Shown here piece by piece: positions 18,541 to 27,754 of a stretch of DNA of 64,000 nt. The first letter of the stretch is position 1. Every line of letters begins with the position of its first letter. The stretch lies in NCBI RefSeq assembly GCF_902459525.1, contig NZ_LR699166.1:907501-971500 (forward strand), read 5' to 3'. A program made the position numbers and the translations under genes. Source of the DNA: Sideroxydans sp. CL21 (GTDB taxonomy: Bacteria > Pseudomonadota > Gammaproteobacteria > Burkholderiales > Gallionellaceae). The notes under the pieces were generated by a model. It was not told the origin of the DNA. It made no database searches and worked only from the letters and a program-made list of their open reading frames with translations.

Positions 18541-19632
18541 ATGAGCCTCAAATGCGGTATCGTCGGTCTCCCCAACGTGGGCAAATCCACGCTGTTCAAT
18601 GCGCTCACCAAAGCGGGCATCGCTGCGGAAAATTACCCGTTCTGCACCATCGAGCCTAACGTTGGCATCGTCGAAGTGCCGGATCCGCGCATGGCCGAGC
18701 TGGCGAAGATCGTCAATCCGCAACGCATGCAACCGGCCATCGTCGAGTTCGTCGATATCGCGGGCCTGGTTGCTGGAGCCTCCAAAGGTGAAGGTCTGGG
18801 CAACCAGTTTCTCGCCAACATCCGCGAGACCGATGCCATCGTCAATGTCGTGCGCTGCTTCGACGATCCCAACGTGGTGCACGTTGCAGGCAAGGTCGAC
18901 CCGATCTCCGATATCGAAGTCATCCTCACCGAACTGGCGCTGGCCGATCTGGCTGTAGTTGAACGTACCCTCCAGCGCGATGGCAAAAAGGCCAAGTCCG
19001 GCGACAAGGATGCGCAGAAGCTGGTTTCCATTCTGGAAAAACTGCTGCCGCATCTGAATGAAGGCAAGCCGGCGCGTACGTTCAGCTTGAGCGACGATGA
19101 CAAACTGATCATCAAACCACTGTGCCTGCTGACCATCAAGCCTGCGATGTATGTGGGTAACGTGCTGGAAGACGGTTTCGAGAACAATCCGCATCTGGAT
19201 AAATTGCGCGAACACGCGGCAAAGGAGGGCGCTCCCGTCGTTGCGTTGTGCGCCAAGATCGAAGCCGAACTGGCCGATCTCGACGATGCCGACAAGAAGG
19301 AATTCCTCGCCGACCTCGGTCTGGACGAGCCGGGCTTGAATCGCCTGATCCGCACTGGCTACGAGTTGCTTGGCCTGCAAACTTATTTCACGGCCGGAGT
19401 GAAAGAAGTGCGCGCATGGACCATCCACAAGGGTGATACCGCGCCGCAAGCGGCGGGTGTGATCCACACCGATTTCGAGAAGGGATTCATCCGCGCGCAG
19501 ACCATTTCCTACGCCGACTTCATCGCCTGTGGCGGTGAAGCGGGAGCAAAGGAAAAAGGCAAGATGCGCGTGGAAGGAAAAGACTACGTCGTGCAGGACG
19601 GCGACGTGATGAATTTCCTGTTCAACGTCTGA
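18541..19632 (+). CDS. ychF: Ribosome-associated ATPase YchF (Obg family)
   Basis: Obg-like P-loop protein that prefers ATP and binds ribosomes. 363 aa, full length. G1 is [10 protein letters not shown]3 lies in VDIAGLV, a coiled-coil insertion spans about residues 130-200, and the C-terminal TGS domain ends [17 protein letters not shown]. The ATG at 18541 is preceded by AGAGAGAAAA. It follows pth as in most betaproteobacteria. Confidence 0.97.
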   Translation: MSLKCGIVGLPNVGKSTLFNALTKAGIAAENYPFCTIEPNVGIVEVPDPRMAELAKIVNPQRMQPAIVEFVDIAGLVAGASKGEGLGNQFLANIRETDAIVNVVRCFDDPNVVHVAGKVDPISDIEVILTELALADLAVVERTLQRDGKKAKSGDKDAQKLVSILEKLLPHLNEGKPARTFSLSDDDKLIIKPLCLLTIKPAMYVGNVLEDGFENNPHLDKLREHAAKEGAPVVALCAKIEAELADLDDADKKEFLADLGLDEPGLNRLIRTGYELLGLQTYFTAGVKEVRAWTIHKGDTAPQAAGVIHTDFEKGFIRAQTISYADFIACGGEAGAKEKGKMRVEGKDYVVQDGDVMNFLFNV

Positions 19633-19647
19633 TCGACGCTATAAGAA

Positions 19648-20658
19648 CTATTCCTGGCGGGCAGTCGCCATACTGACGATTGCATCACCCAGCTCGCGTT
19701 TCATGATGGCGTCGGCCTGATCCATGGCGCGCTGGACAGCTTCGGCCGCATTCTGGGCGTTGCCTTTGATACTCCATTGTTTGGTTCCGCGTACCCGGTT
19801 ATTGGCTGTTTCGGTCAGGGTGATTACCAGATTGCCGCGTTGCCAGTACCAACCGTCTATTAATCCCAGATCGTTCAGATTCATGCGGGCTTGCAGCACG
19901 TAGGCGGGATGATCGCCGGTATCAGGCATGAAACCGGCTCTTGCCAACGCCCCGGCGACGATTTCCTCCAATCCTGCGGGCGAACCGGCAGCCGCACGCG
20001 GGGCAATGCTGACTCGTTTCAGTAAATCTCCCAAGTCGGCCTTGAGCTTGTCGCTGTTCCACTGCGGTTCAATTCCGCGTCCGGTGATATCCACGACTTG
20101 CAGGTTCTTTTGCAACCCTTCGCGTTCCAGTTGCGTTTCCAGCGCATGGTTGGCAGCTGCGATTTTCACGAACAGGTCATCTTCCCTGCGCGATTGCTCG
20201 ATGTAGTTACGGGTTGCATCGTCGAGACCACCGATTTGCTGGCGCAGGCTGGTTGCCGTCTGCAGGCGCGGCAGGACAGCCAGCACATGGACGTTGCCGT
20301 TGGCCGGGTTTTTCCACATATCCGCGATCTGGATGCCGCTGATGATTTGGTCGGTGCTCGTGCTGATGTGGCGCGAGGCTTGTTCCTCGAACTGCACTGC
20401 GCCGGAGGCATCCGATTTTGAGCGCTGTGTGTCGTCAGTATTTGCGACTACAGCAACCTGAAATACCTTGGCTACATCGGCGCGGGCACGATCCTTCGCT
20501 TCCTCTTGGGTGTCGGCGCTACCGCGTCCGATCAGGTATTGGTCACTCTTGTACTTGGCGCTTTCACCGGATACCCAGTCGGGTACGGTTGGCTGGCTGG
20601 CACATCCGGAAAGAAAAAAGAGGGTCACGGCAAATACGGCAAAGGTAGAGAGTTTCAT
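19648..20658 (-). CDS. LPP20-family lipoprotein
   Basis: Predicted outer-membrane lipoprotein, 336 aa, lipobox LSGC followed by ASQPTVPDWV. The N-terminal half (about 25-140) matches the LPP20 fold, with the pattern PDWVSG ... GRGSADTQEEAKDRARADVAK; the C-terminal half (about 190-330) looks like a second LPP20/CsgG-like alpha-beta domain. AGGAGA precedes the ATG. It is the last gene of a four-lipoprotein operon. In Vibrio some LPP20 proteins (FlgP) support the flagellar outer-membrane ring; that role is only one possibility here. Confidence 0.82.
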   Translation of the reverse strand: MKLSTFAVFAVTLFFLSGCASQPTVPDWVSGESAKYKSDQYLIGRGSADTQEEAKDRARADVAKVFQVAVVANTDDTQRSKSDASGAVQFEEQASRHISTSTDQIISGIQIADMWKNPANGNVHVLAVLPRLQTATSLRQQIGGLDDATRNYIEQSRREDDLFVKIAAANHALETQLEREGLQKNLQVVDITGRGIEPQWNSDKLKADLGDLLKRVSIAPRAAAGSPAGLEEIVAGALARAGFMPDTGDHPAYVLQARMNLNDLGLIDGWYWQRGNLVITLTETANNRVRGTKQWSIKGNAQNAAEAVQRAMDQADAIMKRELGDAIVSMATARQE

Positions 20659-20682
20659 TTTCGTCTCCTGATTACGTCATGA

Positions 20683-22122
20683 TTATGGCATTGTATGCTG
20701 GCTCAGGTAAGTCTTGTGTTCCTTGCGGATGGCGACTTGCGGGAATACATTGGTTTCTATTACTTGACCGTTGTTTCCGAGCAGTTCAACGGTCACATCG
20801 TAGGTGCCCTGCGGCAGGGGAAGCCTGGCCATCTGGACGTCGGCTGGCAATGTCAGCCAACTGCGGGTGTCGGCGCGTTCGGTCGCGATCGTGGCGACCC
20901 GTACGAGCAATGAGCCGATCAGTTGTACCGCTGGGTCGTCCCTGTTTTGTCCCGACCTGTCCACGGATTCCTGTATCACGCCCTTGGCAACTGCTCGCGC
21001 TATGGCACGAGCCGTGATGGCTGGCATGCGTGCGTTCAGGCTGGCGCGGGCGATGGCATCAATGTTTTCCATCATCTGGGTGTCGGCCTGCCTGCCGGAG
21101 ACGCTGATGCGGGCGCCGGACACCCTGTTGGGACGCGATTCATAATAGGGCAGCGCGATGTCGACCATTACCGGTGGAGTAGGTTGCCCCGAGTTCATGT
21201 ACTCGGACCGTCTGCGCGCATTCACGATGGTCGAAGGGGGAGGCGCAAAGGTGCGGATGACTCGTTCGCGTTTGATGGGTGCCAGACCGCTGTTCAGAAC
21301 AAAAACCAGTTCGCCCTCGGGGTCGCTGTCGGCCGTATTTCTTTTCGCGGGAATTATGCCGAATTCCTTTTCGTAGCGGCCAAGCTCGTCAGTCAGGCCT
21401 TCCCGCTGCGCCAGCCGCACCAGATCGAATTGGAGCATGGGCGGCATCGGCATGGAAAAATTGACCTGGTATTTCTTGTAGGCTTCATACGCCTTGCGGT
21501 AGGAGATCATGGCATCGCTCCACTCACCCAACTCGTCGTAAATCAGTCCGGAGAGGTATTCCGACAGGGCATCCTCGGTGAACTTGCTGCCGGGTATCTT
21601 CTCCTCGATCTCGCGCAGCTTGATATCGATCTGCTGGGCCTCGACCCGGGCTTCATAAGGCTGACCCAGTTCCAGATAATTGAGCGCCATGTACAGATGC
21701 ACCAGCACCTGCTCGTAATCGTCACCCGCGTAGCTGACCGTTGCATCGTTGATCACGAAGGACAATGCATTCTGGCTGACGCTGGCGGCATACAGGCTTT
21801 CCATCTCATGCTTTGCGGCTTCCAGGGATTCGTTGGATGCCACAAAGTCACGTTTCATGCGCAGCACCATGCCTTTGTTGAGCAGATACAACACATGATC
21901 CTTTTTGTCCTTGGACTGCTTGTCGATCGTCTTCAGGGCAGCGTCGTATTGCTGCTTTTCCAGCTGGTGCTCGATGGTTGTGAACGAGTTGCTGTAAGTT
22001 GCGCATCCGTTCAAAGCCAGGACACAGGCCCATGCGGCCAGCCAGATGGAAAGCCTGCCGCAACGCGGCAGGCTTTCCATCCTGTCGCGCGAGCGCAGGG
22101 CGGGAACCGGGGACCGAATCAT
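20683..22122 (-). CDS. COG3014-like lipoprotein with TPR-like repeats
   Basis: Predicted lipoprotein, lipobox LALNGC followed by ATYSNS. Residues about 40-230 form helical TPR-like repeats (QYDAALKTIDKQ, YLLNKGMVLRMKRDF, DYEQVLVHLYMALNYLELGQPYEARVEAQ), and the rest is a beta-rich domain as in COG3014 proteins that accompany LpoB. Two starts are possible: ATG at 22122, seven bases after the lpoB-like stop, or ATG at 22080, which opens a perfect 16-bp palindrome. The latter gives a compact 26-residue signal. Third gene of the operon. Confidence 0.8.
   Translation of the reverse strand: MIRSPVPALRSRDRMESLPRCGRLSIWLAAWACVLALNGCATYSNSFTTIEHQLEKQQYDAALKTIDKQSKDKKDHVLYLLNKGMVLRMKRDFVASNESLEAAKHEMESLYAASVSQNALSFVINDATVSYAGDDYEQVLVHLYMALNYLELGQPYEARVEAQQIDIKLREIEEKIPGSKFTEDALSEYLSGLIYDELGEWSDAMISYRKAYEAYKKYQVNFSMPMPPMLQFDLVRLAQREGLTDELGRYEKEFGIIPAKRNTADSDPEGELVFVLNSGLAPIKRERVIRTFAPPPSTIVNARRRSEYMNSGQPTPPVMVDIALPYYESRPNRVSGARISVSGRQADTQMMENIDAIARASLNARMPAITARAIARAVAKGVIQESVDRSGQNRDDPAVQLIGSLLVRVATIATERADTRSWLTLPADVQMARLPLPQGTYDVTVELLGNNGQVIETNVFPQVAIRKEHKTYLSQHTMP
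22046..22080. repeat. Perfect 16-bp palindrome over a translation start
   Basis: ATGGAAAGCCTGCCGC (22046-22061) is followed by AAC and then its exact reverse complement (22065-22080). On the minus strand it begins exactly at the candidate ATG of the COG3014-like gene and encodes MESLPRCGRLSI in the signal-peptide n-region. In mRNA it would hide that start codon in a very stable hairpin with a 3-base loop. Confidence 0.93.
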
Positions 22123-22129
22123 TTTCGGG

Positions 22130-22741
22130 CTAGAAGGTCAGCGTGCTGCGCTCCACCAGTTTCTTGATTTTTTTCTGTCCCATCCATACCAGGCGGTTGT
22201 CTGCCAGGCTGATCAGGTTCAGGTCCACCTGGTAGTATCGCAGCTGAGTCTTGCCGGAGGCATCGATGATGGTGTTGATGGTGCCTTTCAACATGAAGTC
22301 GGCGCCTTTCTCCTGGCCCATCGCCTTGCGCGTGGCCTCGCTGGCATTCAGGTCCTGGTCTTTGCGCTCATCGCGGATTTCCTGCCGTTCGGTGGACGAT
22401 GCGACAAACTGCACCCTTCCCGAATTGATCAGGTTGCGCTCTACTTCCGAGACGAAAGTGTTGACGTTGATGTGCTCGTTGCTCAGGTTGCGAACTTCGC
22501 CCACGATCACCGATGGCTGCCGCTTGTGCTCACGGTTGAAGTCGTCGATCCAGACGCGGTTCAGCACGTCTTTCATCATTTCTTCCGCCACCAACTGGGA
22601 GTCCGTGTCATTCCATGCGCCGCTCAGGTCGATCGCCTTGTTTGCATCCACCCGTTGCACTTCTGTCGAGCAGCCGCCCGCAAACAATGCCAGAAACAAC
22701 ACTGCAACAGCTGATTTTGTCGAAAACATGGACCGGCTCAT
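22130..22741 (-). CDS. lpoB: LpoB-like penicillin-binding-protein activator lipoprotein
   Basis: Lipoprotein of 203 aa, lipobox FAGGC followed by STEVQRVD, then an LpoB/CsgG-like alpha-beta domain (about 55-200) with VIVGEVRNLSNEHINV and the end pattern LNLISLADNRLVWMGQKKIKKLVE. In E. coli LpoB spans the periplasm to activate PBP1b for peptidoglycan synthesis; that this protein does the same is inference. GGAG precedes the ATG, which overlaps the upstream stop by one base (TAATG). It sits between LPP20-family and COG3014-like lipoprotein genes. Confidence 0.85.
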   Translation of the reverse strand: MSRSMFSTKSAVAVLFLALFAGGCSTEVQRVDANKAIDLSGAWNDTDSQLVAEEMMKDVLNRVWIDDFNREHKRQPSVIVGEVRNLSNEHINVNTFVSEVERNLINSGRVQFVASSTERQEIRDERKDQDLNASEATRKAMGQEKGADFMLKGTINTIIDASGKTQLRYYQVDLNLISLADNRLVWMGQKKIKKLVERSTLTF

Positions 22742-23304
22742 TATTTTTTCTCCTTGGCAACGCGGTCAAAAACATTGTCCGCATGGGTTTCGATATAGCG
22801 TTTCAAATCGGTGTTCATTTCCTGTACCCCATTCAGTGTGTCCTTGACCTGCTTCATGTCCAGCTCGGCGATGGAATAGATGATGTTGCTCTTCGGGTCG
22901 CGCCAGGAACCGATGATTTTGGCGCCGGTCAGGTTGACCTTGCTCAGGTTCTTTATCTGGCGCGATACCGATTCATCCGCCACGTCGGCGCCGCCCGATT
23001 TGGCAGAGTCCATATAGTCGCTGGATAACACATCCATGTAAGACGACAATACACGCGCTACCTCGGCGCGAGCCCGGTCATCCGCCACGGATTTTTGCAG
23101 CGACATATCTCCCATCGGGGAAGCCGAGCCTACCCCGTGGAACAGGCGCCCGCCCTTGTCGCTAAGGACGCTGCTGCCCTGGTTGACCCAGTCGGGCGCT
23201 CCTTTGAGACCGAGGTCGCTTTCCACTTTTGTGGTGCTGGAACAGGCTGAGACGAACAAAGCCAGCGCTGCAACGGAGAGCAATTTTGCAATTGATATTT
23301 TCAT
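22741..23304 (-). CDS. LPP20-family lipoprotein
   Basis: Lipoprotein of 187 aa, lipobox FVSAC followed by SSTTKVE, then an LPP20 domain with GAPDWVNQGSSV and a helix of the form VADDRARAEVARVLSSYMD. AGGAG lies before the ATG. First gene of the four-lipoprotein operon, divergent from rhlE; the promoter should be in 23305-23560. Its LPP20 domain is paralogous to that of the operon's last gene. Confidence 0.85.
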   Translation of the reverse strand: MKISIAKLLSVAALALFVSACSSTTKVESDLGLKGAPDWVNQGSSVLSDKGGRLFHGVGSASPMGDMSLQKSVADDRARAEVARVLSSYMDVLSSDYMDSAKSGGADVADESVSRQIKNLSKVNLTGAKIIGSWRDPKSNIIYSIAELDMKQVKDTLNGVQEMNTDLKRYIETHADNVFDRVAKEKK

Positions 23305-23560
23305 GACGTTCTCCTGGAATGAAAAAATGGGTTCTTAAGGTTGGTGCAATAAAATCCTGCGATGTCGGCAACAGCGTCATCATAATGCGAGCCGAGAGCA
23401 GCCGCAATTAAACTGCGGCATAAAGTGCTACAATGCGCGCCGCGATATCGTTTCAGTCTAGTTGTCGCCGCCGATTCCGGTTCGTAGTTCCCACCTCATT
23501 CTGCCTCAGACTGGCGCCCATCAAGGGCGACAGGCCGTTTGTAAAAAGAAAGTTAATAAT

Positions 23561-24955
23561 ATGTCATTTGCATCTCTCGGCTTGTCCGAAGAACTCGTTC
23601 GCGCCGTCACCGAGCGCGGTTATACCGAACCTACGCCCATTCAGGCGCAAGCTATCCCCGTCATTTTGAAAGGTGGCGACCTGATGGGCGGCGCCCAGAC
23701 CGGCACGGGCAAGACCGCCGGCTTCACGCTGCCGCTGCTGCAACGTCTTATGGATAAACCTGTCACAGGCAAGGCTCATATCCGCGCGTTGGTACTTACT
23801 CCGACACGCGAGCTTGCGGCACAAGTGGAAGAAAGCGTGCGCCTGTACGGCAAGCATCTTCCGCTCAAGTCCATGATGATGTTCGGTGGTGTGAACATCA
23901 ATCCGCAGATCAAACAATTGCATGGCCGCGTGGATATTCTGGTGGCAACACCGGGGCGTTTGCTCGATCATCTGCAGCAAAAGACAGTTGACTTGTCACA
24001 TGTCGAGATACTGGTGCTGGACGAAGCCGATCGCATGCTGGACATGGGCTTCATCCGCGACATCAAGCGCGTTCTAGCCGTGCTGCCCAAGCAGCGCCAA
24101 AACCTGCTGTTCTCCGCCACCTTCTCCGACGAGATCAAGCTGCTGGCCGATGGCCTGCTCAATAACCCCGTGCTGATCGAAGTGGCACGCCGCAATGCGA
24201 CTGCCGAACTGATCGAGCAGCGCGTGTATCCGGTCGATCGCGAAAAGAAACGCGTGCTGCTTACGCATCTCATCAAAGAGCACAACTGGTTCCAGGTACT
24301 GGTGTTCACGCGCACCAAGCACGGCGCGAACAACCTGGCGGATCATTTGAACAAGGAAGGCATCCCGGCGCTGGCGATTCACGGCAACAAGAGCCAGGCG
24401 GCGCGTACCCGCGCGCTGGCCGAGTTCAAGACCGCGAAGCTGCAAGTGCTGGTGGCGACCGACATCGCGGCGCGAGGCATCGATATCAGCGAACTGCCGC
24501 ATGTGGTGAATTACGAACTGCCGAATGTACCGGAAGATTACGTGCACCGCATCGGTCGCACCGGGCGTGCGGGCAGCAACGGTGAAGCGAGTTCGCTGGT
24601 ATGCATCGACGAACACAAATTGCTGCATGACATCGAACGCCTCATCAAGCGCGAGATTACCGTAGTGCAAGTGCCCGGTTTCGAACCGGATCCGCGCATC
24701 AAGGCCGAGCCGATCCTGAATGGACAAAACCGCGGGAATGGCCAGAATCGCGGCCAGGGCGGACGCGGACAGGGACAAGGTCGCAGTCAATCCGCACCGA
24801 GGGCGGGCGGCGGACAGGCTCGTGCGGCAACTGGACAAGCTCGCACTGGCGGTGGGCCGCGCAGTAGCGCATCCGGCAAACCGGCAGGTGGAGCAGGTCG
24901 CGGTGCTGCGGTGCCCGCTGCAGCGCAACACCGCTCCGGCGGGCGTGGTCGTTGA
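23561..24955 (+). CDS. rhlE: DEAD-box RNA helicase RhlE
   Basis: ATP-dependent RNA helicase acting in ribosome assembly and RNA decay. 464 aa from the ATG at 23561. Motifs in order: Q-motif [38 protein letters not shown] and HRIGRTGR. A disordered RG/GQ-rich tail (about 390-464) is typical of RhlE and other cold-related helicases and promotes RNA binding. An extended in-frame start at 23462 gives an unlikely leader. The stop overlaps the next start (TGATG). Confidence 0.96.
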   Translation: MSFASLGLSEELVRAVTERGYTEPTPIQAQAIPVILKGGDLMGGAQTGTGKTAGFTLPLLQRLMDKPVTGKAHIRALVLTPTRELAAQVEESVRLYGKHLPLKSMMMFGGVNINPQIKQLHGRVDILVATPGRLLDHLQQKTVDLSHVEILVLDEADRMLDMGFIRDIKRVLAVLPKQRQNLLFSATFSDEIKLLADGLLNNPVLIEVARRNATAELIEQRVYPVDREKKRVLLTHLIKEHNWFQVLVFTRTKHGANNLADHLNKEGIPALAIHGNKSQAARTRALAEFKTAKLQVLVATDIAARGIDISELPHVVNYELPNVPEDYVHRIGRTGRAGSNGEASSLVCIDEHKLLHDIERLIKREITVVQVPGFEPDPRIKAEPILNGQNRGNGQNRGQGGRGQGQGRSQSAPRAGGGQARAATGQARTGGGPRSSASGKPAGGAGRGAAVPAAAQHRSGGRGR

Positions 24956-25527
24956 TGAGCACTCCAATCACCAATGAAGAGGCCATCGCCGCCACCAAAC
25001 TGTGGGTAGAACGTGCGGTGATCGGTCTTAACCTGTGTCCGTTCGCCAAGGGCGTGCAGGTCAAGGATCAAATTCACTACGTGGTGAGTGCAGCGCAGAC
25101 GCCAGAGGAGTTGCTGGCCGATGTTCTGCATGAATTCGAAGTGTTGGCTGAGTCCAGCCCCGAAGCAATAGATACCACCCTGCTGATCCATCCGCATGTG
25201 CTGGGCGACTTTCTCGACTACAACGATTTTCTGGCCGTGGTCGATGCGGCGCTGGAGGATGTCGATCTGGCGGGTGAACTGCAGGTGGCCAGCATGCACC
25301 CGCAATACCAGTTCGCCGACACCGAACTGGACGACATCACCAACTATACCAACCGCTCGCCATACCCGACTTTGCACATATTGCGCGAAGACAGCATTGA
25401 CAAAGCGGTGGCCGCATTTCCCGAAGCCGAACAGATATTCGAAAAGAATATCGAAACCATGAGCAAATTGGGGCATGAAGGCTGGAATGCGTTGGGGCTG
25501 GCGGAAGTGCAGCGGGACAAAAAGTAA
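24955..25527 (+). CDS. DUF1415 family protein
   Basis: Soluble cytoplasmic protein of about 190 aa of unknown function. Family features: TKLWVERAVIGLNLCPFAKGV near the N-terminus (a conserved Cys-Pro), PHVLGDFLDYNDFL and the HPQYQFAD segment, followed by NRSPYPTLHILRE. It overlaps the rhlE stop by one base, suggesting coupling, but no shared job is known. Confidence 0.88.
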   Translation: MSTPITNEEAIAATKLWVERAVIGLNLCPFAKGVQVKDQIHYVVSAAQTPEELLADVLHEFEVLAESSPEAIDTTLLIHPHVLGDFLDYNDFLAVVDAALEDVDLAGELQVASMHPQYQFADTELDDITNYTNRSPYPTLHILREDSIDKAVAAFPEAEQIFEKNIETMSKLGHEGWNALGLAEVQRDKK

Positions 25528-25727
25528 TTCGCAAACCTGCTGCGCGGCTGGCCCGTAAGTTCCCTGACTGGCACTGGCAGTGTGCGCGCGCAAGCTCGCT
25601 GACTGCTCAGTCAGCCCGGCGGCTTTGCCGCCACCCGTCCGCACGCTGTGTTGCATCAATTTCCAAACACTCTGAACTTGCATGATGGATTGCACGCATC
25701 CTGCAAATCAGCGGTATCCTTGCGTCC

Positions 25728-26717
25728 ATGGATACGAATAACGATCACTCCTTTTCTTCACTCACTCCGGACTGCGTGCTGAACGCGCTGGAGAGCGTTG
25801 GACTGCGCTGCGACGGGCGTCTGCTTGCGCTCAACAGCTACGAGAATCGCGTGTACCAGGTGGGCATCGAAGACAGTGCGCCGCTGGTGGCCAAATTCTA
25901 CCGTCCCGCACGCTGGACAGATGCAGCCATCCTGGAAGAGCACGCTTTTGTACAAGAGCTGGCCGAGCGCGAGATACCTGTCGTGCCGGCCCTCGTGATC
26001 GACGGCAAGACATTGCTTCCCTTCGGGGGATTCCGTTTCTCGATTTTTCCCAAACATGGTGGTCGAGCCCCCGAACTTGAAGACCGCGACACGCTGGAAT
26101 GGCTGGGCCGTTTCCTCGGGCGTATCCATGCTGTCGGCGCAATCAGCAATTACCGGCATCGCCCTGAGCTCAACATCGAAACATTCGGCACCGAACCGCG
26201 TGATTTTTTGCTGACGAACGGATTCATCCCCGCAGACATCGACGCGGCCTACCGCAGCGTGTCACAACAGGCGCTGGATGGCGTGCGTCAATGCTTCGAT
26301 CGTGCGGGAGAACTGAAAAGTTTGAGACTGCATGGCGATTGCCATGCCGGCAATGTGCTGTGGACGGACGACGGCCCCCACTTTGTGGACTTCGACGACA
26401 GCCGCATGGGCCCGGCGGTGCAGGACTTGTGGATGCTGCTTTCCGGCGAGCGCGAGGACCGAGTGCGGCAGATGGGCGATGTGCTTGCAGGCTACGAAGA
26501 CTTTTACGAATTCGATGCGCGCGAATTGCACCTCATCGAAGCCCTGCGTACCCTGCGCCTTATCCATTACTCCGCATGGCTCGCACGGCGCTGGGACGAT
26601 GCCGCCTTCAAGCAGGCATTTCCCTGGTTCAACACGCAGATATATTGGCAAAATCGCATCCTGGAATTGCGCGAACAGATTTCGCTCATGGATGAGCCAC
26701 CGCTGTGGCAAAACTGA
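25728..26717 (+). CDS. srkA: Stress-response Ser/Thr kinase SrkA (YihE/RdoA)
   Basis: Aminoglycoside-phosphotransferase-fold protein kinase linked to envelope and oxidative stress survival in E. coli. 329 aa. The N-terminus has the family pattern LNSYENRVYQVG and AKFYRP with the ATP-binding Lys; the catalytic loop is LHGDCHAGNVLW and the metal-binding motif VDFDDSRMGP. The 200 bases upstream carry short hairpins (GCTGACTGCTCAGTCAGC; GGCGGC-TTT-GCCGCC) that may end the upstream transcript. Its 3' end overlaps the YchJ-like gene by 13 bases. Confidence 0.93.
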   Translation: MDTNNDHSFSSLTPDCVLNALESVGLRCDGRLLALNSYENRVYQVGIEDSAPLVAKFYRPARWTDAAILEEHAFVQELAEREIPVVPALVIDGKTLLPFGGFRFSIFPKHGGRAPELEDRDTLEWLGRFLGRIHAVGAISNYRHRPELNIETFGTEPRDFLLTNGFIPADIDAAYRSVSQQALDGVRQCFDRAGELKSLRLHGDCHAGNVLWTDDGPHFVDFDDSRMGPAVQDLWMLLSGEREDRVRQMGDVLAGYEDFYEFDARELHLIEALRTLRLIHYSAWLARRWDDAAFKQAFPWFNTQIYWQNRILELREQISLMDEPPLWQN

Positions 26718-27094
26718 CTAATCCCTGTCCCTGCGGCAGCAACAGGAATTTTTCGGATTGCTGCGCCCGCTACCTGGAAAGAAACGAACCGGCACCGACT
26801 GCCGAAGCGCTGATGCGCTCACGCTACACCGCTTACACGCTGTTGCGTGAAGACTACCTGCTGGCGACCTGGCATTCTTCCACCCGCCCGTCTGCATTGG
26901 GTCTGGCAGAAGAAGTGCCCACCCAATGGATCGGCCTGCAAGTCAAACGCCATGAGCAACCGGATGCGGAACACGCCAGGGTCGAATTCGTTGCGCGCTA
27001 CAAAATAAATGGGCGCGCGCACCGGTTGCATGAAGTCAGCCGCTTCGTGCTCGAAAACGGGAAATGGTTATACGTGGATGGGAAGATTGAATGA
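26705..27094 (+). CDS. YchJ-family SEC-C protein (UPF0225)
   Basis: 129 aa, GTG start inside the end of srkA. N-terminal SEC-C zinc-binding motif CPCGSNRNFSDCC, then the family core ALMRSRYTAYTLLREDYLLATWH with the NTF2-like fold. The family is widespread and its function is not established; SEC-C motifs bind zinc and are also found at the end of SecA. Confidence 0.92.
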   Translation: MAKLTNPCPCGSNRNFSDCCARYLERNEPAPTAEALMRSRYTAYTLLREDYLLATWHSSTRPSALGLAEEVPTQWIGLQVKRHEQPDAEHARVEFVARYKINGRAHRLHEVSRFVLENGKWLYVDGKIE

Positions 27095-27119
27095 GGGAGC
27101 AGCAAGCTTTGCTGTTCCC
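27095..27119. terminator. Hairpin between converging genes
   Basis: GGGAGCAGCAA / TTGCTGTTCCC (one G-U pair) around loop GCT, directly after the YchJ-like stop and before the converging CDGSH gene stop. It lacks a good T-run, so it is a probable but weak bidirectional terminator. Confidence 0.5.
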
Positions 27120-27141
27120 CCATTGATTACATCTTCCGGGA

Positions 27142-27387
27142 TTACAGCTTCTGGTGGGTGCCGTCGCAAGTCATGCCGTTGCCGCTGTGCTTGCAGCCGC
27201 AGAAATAGACAGTTTCCGATTTCTCGGCCTTGTATTCCTTTGGAGTGAATTCGCTGCCTTTGTGGCTGCCATCGCAAAAAGGTTGTCCGGCGCTTTTGCC
27301 GCAAGTGCAGCACCAGTAGCTCTTGCCGGCTTCAACCGCGACGGCGAAGGGGGATTTCTGGGCGATATGGGGTTTCTTTTCGGACAT
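27142..27387 (-). CDS. CDGSH iron-sulfur protein (tandem motif)
   Basis: 81 aa with two CDGSH 2Fe-2S motifs: CTCGKSAGQPFCDGSH and CGCKHSGNGMTCDGTH (three Cys and one His each). Such MitoNEET-related proteins carry redox-active clusters in the cytosol. I chose the ATG at 27387 because GAGGAAAC lies just upstream; an in-frame ATG at 27423 would add 12 residues. It is a single gene with a long upstream region holding a palindrome. Confidence 0.93.
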   Translation of the reverse strand: MSEKKPHIAQKSPFAVAVEAGKSYWCCTCGKSAGQPFCDGSHKGSEFTPKEYKAEKSETVYFCGCKHSGNGMTCDGTHQKL

Positions 27388-27754
27388 GTTTGTTTCCTCT
27401 GATTGTTGTGGCTGGTTAATCAAGGTACTTTGGGTACCAAATATCGTGGCCTATTTTTCAATTGCAGCGGAACGGCGCTGCCCCATTGGGCTCTCTATTT
27501 CCTGCTTGCTGGAAGGAAAGTGCCTGCATGTTAGGTTGCAGGCAGGGAAAGATAAAGCGGTTAATACGGGATAGGATGTTCCATAAATGGAACAAAAAAT
27601 ATTTCTGCCACAGGAGTCATCCTGTTTTCCCGATTTAAACTTGAGCGGTCATCACAATGTTCGATTGTGGTCGTCGCAAGACTGGTGTCCTCAGAACATG
27701 CGTGAGATAGATAATTCCTTGTTTTCTGCAATGCCCATGTTCGCACCTGCCCAT
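27388..27754. other. Intergenic region upstream of the CDGSH gene
   Basis: 367 bases between the CDGSH start and the end of the reductase-like gene, both on the minus strand. It holds a palindrome at 27577-27594 and an inverted repeat TGCCTGCA ... TGCAGGCA (about 27521-27544). Short frames on either strand have no support. Confidence 0.5.
27577..27594. promoter_or_regulatory. Operator-like palindrome
   Basis: TGTTCCAT-AA-ATGGAACA, two perfect 8-base arms with a 2-base spacer, about 190 bases upstream of the CDGSH start. It reads like a dimeric regulator site; the regulator is unknown. An A-run rather than a T-run follows on the plus strand, so it is not a classical terminator. Confidence 0.5.

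Noticed and set aside
20923-22167. 414-codon plus-strand frame across the lipoprotein genes
   Set aside because: Antisense to the COG3014-like lipoprotein, which has a signal peptide, lipobox and operon context; no ribosome site or recognisable fold.
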